Assembly (NCBI GenBank): GCA_964502775.1
Contig: CAZCYE010000006.1
Coordinates: forward strand, 1 to 33,440
DNA length: 33,440 nt
Reading direction: 5' to 3'
Origin: CAZCYE01 sp964502775
GTDB lineage: Bacteria > Actinomycetota > Acidimicrobiia > IMCC26256 > PALSA-555
The notes under the pieces are model-generated. The model worked only from the letters and a program-made list of their open reading frames with translations. It had not been told where the DNA came from and did not search any database. Positions 29,484 to 33,440 of the stretch are shown here, piece after piece. The stretch's first letter is position 1, and the number at the start of each line of letters is the position of its first letter. A program made the translations under genes and the position numbers.

Positions 29484-31793
29484 TCAAGCGACAACCAGCT
29501 CCAAGGTGCGACGATCTCGAGCGGCATCCAACCACTGCCAGAGTTCGGCTTCTGGGAGTGCCGGGGCCCAGAGATGGCCCTGGGCTGTGTCGCATCCCAA
29601 GGCCTCGAGTGCAGCAAGCTGTTCCAGTCGTTCGACTCCTTCGGCCACGGTCCGCATCCCCAAGCCGCGAGCCAGGCCTACGACTGCACCGACGATCTCG
29701 GTGTCCTGGTCGTTGCTACCGAGGCCCTGGATGAAGGACTGGTCGATCTTCAACGCATCAACGGGGAACCGCTTGAGGTAGAGCAGCGATGAGTAGCCGG
29801 TCCCGAAGTCATCGACGGCGATGGAGATACCAAATGCCTTGAGCGAGCTGAGGCAGGTGTTGTTGATCGCCACATCCTCGAGGAGGGCACTTTCGGTGAT
29901 CTCGAGGCACAGACGAGCAGGAGCGAGGCCAGAAACCTCGAGCGTGCGCTGGACGAGCCCAGGCAGTGATGTCGACGTGAGCTGCTTCGTCGACAGGTTC
30001 ACGGACACGCTCAACGGCCGTTCCGGATGCTCTGCATTCCATGTGCCGATCGAGCGGCACGCCTCTTCGAGGACGTAGCTGCCGATGCGCCCGATGAGGT
30101 CGGCTTCCTCGGCGATTGCGATGAACTCGATCGGAAGGATCAGGCCACGTTTGGGATGGTTCCACCGCACCAGCGCCTCAACGCCGACGACATCGTGGCT
30201 GGCAATCTCGACGATGGGTTGGTAGTGCACCACGAGCTCGCGTCGATCGAGTGCATCGCGAAGCTCGGTTTGCATCTCGAGGTGCTCGAGGGCCCGACCA
30301 CGCATCGTGCTATCGAACACTTCGTACCGATTGCCGCCGCGGTCCTTGGCGCGATACATCGCCGCGTCAGCGGCGCTGAGGACTGTGTCGGTCGATACAC
30401 GGACGCCCGGTGTAGCGATGGCAACGCCCACACTCACCTTGACAGGAAAGTGTCGACCGCACGCGGCGATGGGATCCGTGAAGTTATCCAAGATCCTCTG
30501 AGCTGCCCGGATGGCCGCTTCCTTCGTCTTGAGCTCCTCGCACAACACCACGAATTCGTCGCCGCCAAAACGCGCCACCGTGTCCGAATCTCGACTTGCC
30601 TCGCGTAGTCGCGACGCGACGGCGAGGAGAATCTCGTCCCCCGCGGCGTGGCCCAGGCTGTCGTTCACCAACTTGAAACGATCGATGTCAAGGAACAACA
30701 AAGCCGTCAACTGCCGGCTTCGTTGTGAACGACCGAGAGCTTGAGTGATCCGGTCGGTCAGGAGCAGTCGATTCGGGAGGCCGGTCAGCGCATCGTGCAC
30801 CGCTTGGTGCTCGAGCGCGGCCTCCGCGCTCTTCCGTTCGCTGATGTCCTGCAGGACTGCCGTGAGGAACTCGGGCTTCCCGTCATCCCCTCGAATCGAC
30901 GACACGCTCACGAGGCAGTGGGTCGAGCTGCCGTCTCGACGCAGGTACCGCTTCTCGATGTCATAAGACTTGATCTCGCCCGCGACGAGCTGCTGCATCT
31001 GCTGGGTGCTGCGCTCTCGGTCGTCCGGATGTGTGACTGCGCGCAGATCGAGCTCGTACAACTCTTCGCGGGGGTAACCGAGCATGTCGCACAGCGCCTG
31101 ATTCGCTTCGACGAACCGGCCCTCGAGCGTGGTCATCGCCTCACCGACGGCGGCGTATTCGAAGTGGCCGCGGAAGCGCTCCTCGGAGACCCTGATCGCT
31201 CCATGGAGCTCCTCGTTCAACTTCCACGCAACGATGCTCACGGCGCTCATCGCCAGAATGAACGCGGCGTGGATCGCGGCCCATTTCCACGGATGGTTCC
31301 ATGCATCTGGATGGTTGTAGACGCTATGGGCTTCGAGGGCACCACCGATGCCGTGATGGAGCGCTACAAAAGCAACGGCGACGAGAAATGGCCGCCAGTC
31401 TTGGTACAGCGTGATCACGCCGACCATGACGAAGAACAGGAAATGCATCTCGATCAAGCCACCAGTGAGATGCACGAGAACTGCGCACGCAATAAGCAGC
31501 CCGATTGCTGCCGTGACGCTTCGGGCTGCCCGTCCGCGGTGATGGAGCATGTACGTCAACGCCGCGCACGCCACGACCGGAGTGGTGTCCACGACGCTGT
31601 GCTCGAAGCTATAGCCGGTGCCCGCTGCGACGATGAACACGACCGGCACCAGAATCCAGAGCAAGGCGACGATGACTCGATTTCGTCGATTCCACGCCGC
31701 GTCGGGAAGGAGATTGCCCTTCGGCAGCCATGCGTAGCACCGCTCGAGCGCCTCTTTCAGCCGGGCCCAGCCCGTCCACTCGTTCGCAGCCAC
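29484..31793 (-). CDS. Membrane PAS-GGDEF-EAL cyclic-di-GMP protein
   Basis: 769 residues. An N-terminal sensor of about six membrane helices (38-190) is rich in conserved-looking His (EMHFLFFVMVGVITLYQDW, VALHHGIGG, SVYNHPDAWNHPWKW). It is followed by a PAS/PAC domain (203-322), a GGDEF domain (330-495) and an EAL domain (505-760). The diguanylate cyclase site is intact, GGDEF at 410-414. The inhibitory I-site RDSD (401-404) is five residues before it. The phosphodiesterase has EAL (539-541), NLSTKQL, DDFGTGYSSL and VAEGVE. So both making and breaking c-di-GMP look possible. GTG 31793 has GGAGG 9 nt upstream. Confidence 0.93.
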   Translation of the reverse strand: MAANEWTGWARLKEALERCYAWLPKGNLLPDAAWNRRNRVIVALLWILVPVVFIVAAGTGYSFEHSVVDTTPVVACAALTYMLHHRGRAARSVTAAIGLLIACAVLVHLTGGLIEMHFLFFVMVGVITLYQDWRPFLVAVAFVALHHGIGGALEAHSVYNHPDAWNHPWKWAAIHAAFILAMSAVSIVAWKLNEELHGAIRVSEERFRGHFEYAAVGEAMTTLEGRFVEANQALCDMLGYPREELYELDLRAVTHPDDRERSTQQMQQLVAGEIKSYDIEKRYLRRDGSSTHCLVSVSSIRGDDGKPEFLTAVLQDISERKSAEAALEHQAVHDALTGLPNRLLLTDRITQALGRSQRSRQLTALLFLDIDRFKLVNDSLGHAAGDEILLAVASRLREASRDSDTVARFGGDEFVVLCEELKTKEAAIRAAQRILDNFTDPIAACGRHFPVKVSVGVAIATPGVRVSTDTVLSAADAAMYRAKDRGGNRYEVFDSTMRGRALEHLEMQTELRDALDRRELVVHYQPIVEIASHDVVGVEALVRWNHPKRGLILPIEFIAIAEEADLIGRIGSYVLEEACRSIGTWNAEHPERPLSVSVNLSTKQLTSTSLPGLVQRTLEVSGLAPARLCLEITESALLEDVAINNTCLSSLKAFGISIAVDDFGTGYSSLLYLKRFPVDALKIDQSFIQGLGSNDQDTEIVGAVVGLARGLGMRTVAEGVERLEQLAALEALGCDTAQGHLWAPALPEAELWQWLDAARDRRTLELVVA

Positions 31794-31895
31794 CTCAGCC
31801 GGCCTCCACGCCTCGGAACGAAACGCCGCAAGTCAGCGACCTCTCTTTCTATCGACCCAGGGTCAGGGAACTGAAGGGCGGAGGCGGAGCGGGTC

Positions 31896-32963
31896 CTAGG
31901 GCGTGGCCGCCAACATCCGGTCGAGCAGATCGAACGCGGAGCCTTGGAGCGCGAGCACCGTGGGCGCGAGCGAACCGCGGGCCGCGCCGAGGGCCGCGCC
32001 GCGAACCGCGTTGCGGGGTGCGTCGCCGTCGGGGTCTGACGCCGCGCCACAGGCGGCGCCGTAGACCGGGCCGTAAGCGACGCTGAGGAGCGCGTCGAGG
32101 GCGGCGTCGTAGGCCGCGCCGAGCACGGTGACATAGCCGGCGTCAGGGATCGCGCTGCGAGCCGCGTGGCCGAACACACCTTGGAGCGCGTCGAGGACCG
32201 CGTCGCGAGCCTCGCCCGGCTCCGTGTCGCGGACCGCGTCGAAGGCGGCGTCCAGGTTCGCGTCAAGGGCGGTGTCGAACACCGCACCGAGGGCGGCACC
32301 GAAGGCGGCACCGCGCCCCCCCACCATGCCCGCGGAGAGCGCCGCGCTGCGGACCGCGTCGAGAGCCGCGTCGCGAATCGTGTCGTGGGCCGCGCCGAGG
32401 TCAGCGTCCAGGGTCGCGGCGTACGGCGCGCCGTGGTCGGGGCCGTAGCCCTCGCCGTGGGCCGCGTCGAGGGCCGCACCGTCGACACCCCAAGCGGCGG
32501 TCCGGGCGGTGCACCACGCCGCGCTCGCCGATGCCCGCGTCTCCTCGATCGTGGGCAGTGCCGAGCCCAGCAGCTCCTTCGAGGTGAGCTCCGGAAGCGC
32601 CGCCACCGCATCCGCGTGCTCACGCAACCCGGCCTGGCGGAGCCACATGACGGCGAACGTACGGACCAACCAGTCACACGCCATCCACGAGCGAGCCGCC
32701 TCCACCTCGGGAGTGGAACGCGTCCCAACCAGGCGCGGGATGTACGCCTTGAGTCGTTGACGATCAGCGTCGGAGAGGGCGTCGTTCCACGACGTCATGA
32801 AGCTCGTGAGCACCGGACACGCGCACCGCGGGTGGTCCGACCACGGCTCGCCCGCCACATAGGCGACGGCTTCCATCACACAGAACGCGGAGTCCGACGA
32901 ATGAGCGCTCTTCTCGAGCTCGATCCCATCGATCATCGCCAGACGCTGCGCAACGACGGTCAT
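31896..32963 (-). CDS. Alanine-rich tetrapeptide-repeat protein with conserved Cys/His N-terminal domain
   Basis: 355 residues, cytoplasmic by appearance. The N-terminal domain (about 1-140) contains FCVMEAVAYVAGEPWSDHP, CACPV and IPRLVGTRSTPEVEAARSWM; C28, H44, C47 and C49 could bind a metal. From about 160 to 330 the chain is a four-residue repeat, mostly [DG]A[AV]x (DTAL DANL DAAF DAVR, then GAAY DAAL DALL). The tail is LAPTVLALQGSAFDLLDRML. From memory, this N-terminal motif is known in uncharacterised proteins of actinobacteria, cyanobacteria and phages with similar Ala-rich tails. Function unknown. ATG 32963 overlaps the upstream paralogue's stop by 4 nt. Confidence 0.8.
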   Translation of the reverse strand: MTVVAQRLAMIDGIELEKSAHSSDSAFCVMEAVAYVAGEPWSDHPRCACPVLTSFMTSWNDALSDADRQRLKAYIPRLVGTRSTPEVEAARSWMACDWLVRTFAVMWLRQAGLREHADAVAALPELTSKELLGSALPTIEETRASASAAWCTARTAAWGVDGAALDAAHGEGYGPDHGAPYAATLDADLGAAHDTIRDAALDAVRSAALSAGMVGGRGAAFGAALGAVFDTALDANLDAAFDAVRDTEPGEARDAVLDALQGVFGHAARSAIPDAGYVTVLGAAYDAALDALLSVAYGPVYGAACGAASDPDGDAPRNAVRGAALGAARGSLAPTVLALQGSAFDLLDRMLAATP

Positions 32964-33440
32964 GCGCTCCCTCCCTCGCCCTCGCCGTCATTGGTTCGTG
33001 GCGTGACGGCGAGCATCCGGTCGAGAAGGTCGAACGCGGAGTCCTGGAGCGCGAGCACCGAAGGCGCGAGCGAACGATTGGCCTCACCGAGGGCTGCGGC
33101 GCGAATCGCGGTGCGGGCCGCGTCGTAGCCACTGTCGTAGGCGGCGCGGTAGGCCGGGCCGACGGCGCCGATGAGGGCAACGCTCAGTGCCGCGTCGACC
33201 GCGGTGTCGTGGGCACGGCCGAGGACCGCGGGCGATGCGGAGTCGTGGGCTGCGGCGAGCACCGCGCCGGAGGCCGCGTCATGGACCGCGTCGTGGACCG
33301 CGTCGTAGGTGGCATCGACCGCGGTGTCGTAGGCATGACCGAGGACCGCGGGCGGTCTCGCGCCGCGGCCGCTGACGCGGCCCGCGCTCAGGGTCGCGCT
33401 GCGGACCGCGTCGAGGGCCGCGTCGAGGGCTGCGCCCTGG
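32960..33440 (-). CDS. Alanine-rich tetrapeptide-repeat protein, paralogue (5' end outside window)
   Basis: The open frame has no stop up to the right edge, so only the C-terminal 160 residues are seen. The same four-residue pattern is visible (HAYD TAVD ATYD AVHD AVHD). It has the same segment LDAVRSATLSAGRVSGRGA as the next gene (LDAVRSAALSAGMVGGRGA). The tail is the same type, LAPSVLALQDSAFDLLDRML, then a short charged end NDGEGEGGSA. It is a tandem duplicate, translated in coupling with the downstream copy. Confidence 0.78.
   Translation of the reverse strand, partial: QGAALDAALDAVRSATLSAGRVSGRGARPPAVLGHAYDTAVDATYDAVHDAVHDAASGAVLAAAHDSASPAVLGRAHDTAVDAALSVALIGAVGPAYRAAYDSGYDAARTAIRAAALGEANRSLAPSVLALQDSAFDLLDRMLAVTPRTNDGEGEGGSA

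Noticed and set aside
29309..29792. Small frames over the tRNA region (peptides such as RRFESCRGR)
   Set aside because: These are the well-known false proteins made by translating tRNA genes and their copies; the tRNA structure explains the sequence.

Overview
High-GC DNA from an actinobacterium. The gene order argS-lysA-hom-thrC-...-rho-rpmE-prfA-prmC-...-wecA-atpBEFHA matches the conserved block known from Mycobacterium tuberculosis (Rv1292 to Rv1308). The protein style, the many start codons sitting just behind a TAnnnT box, and the LPLTG-anchored DUF5979-type surface protein suggest a deep-branching lineage such as Acidimicrobiia; that class assignment is inference. The sequence is a scaffold with four runs of exactly 100 N. 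Three of them are bounded by repeats of exactly 55 nt, which looks like an assembly k-mer limit.

Layout, read mostly on the minus strand from right to left. 33440-31896: two tandem alanine-rich tetrapeptide-repeat proteins, the first cut by the window edge. 31793-29484: a membrane PAS-GGDEF-EAL protein. 29298-29475: tRNA-Arg(CCG) and a partial duplication of its 3' end and downstream hairpin. 29289-28774 (plus strand): an unknown protein, divergent from argS. 28705-22428: argS, lysA, hom, thrC and a short-chain dehydrogenase, so diaminopimelate/lysine and threonine synthesis lie together. 21201-22418 (plus strand): a glucose/sorbosone-type dehydrogenase that appears to lack a normal start codon. 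21106-19952: an ApgM-like phosphomutase/'proposed homoserine kinase' in the place where thrB normally lies. 19874-19599: a small coiled-coil membrane protein. 19312-17361: rho, split only by a false assembly gap. 17091-12963: a giant secreted, sortase-type surface protein placed between rho and rpmE. 12821-11659: rpmE and a DUF1385 membrane protein. 11592-11260: a short LPLTG tail protein without signal peptide, probably a remnant. 11092-9036: prfA and prmC. 8940-8143: a small unknown protein and an exported cupredoxin. 6560-8113 (plus strand): a protein with two RecB/Cas4-like Fe-S nuclease domains in tandem, the first catalytically dead. 6396-3908: glyA and wecA. 3782-1: ATP synthase operon atpZ-I-B-E-F-H-A, with atpA running off the left edge.

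How the genes work together: the core genes make and finish proteins (argS, tRNA-Arg, rpmE, prfA, prmC, rho), amino acids and one-carbon units (lysA, hom, thrC, glyA), lipid-linked surface glycans (wecA) and ATP (atp). The accessory genes are surface, export or signalling proteins inserted at a few points of this old core order. A short palindromic intergenic element (centre CCGGG-RTA-CCCGG) occurs at three junctions, and in tandem between atpA and atpH. No CRISPR array, transposase, phage gene or sortase is visible.
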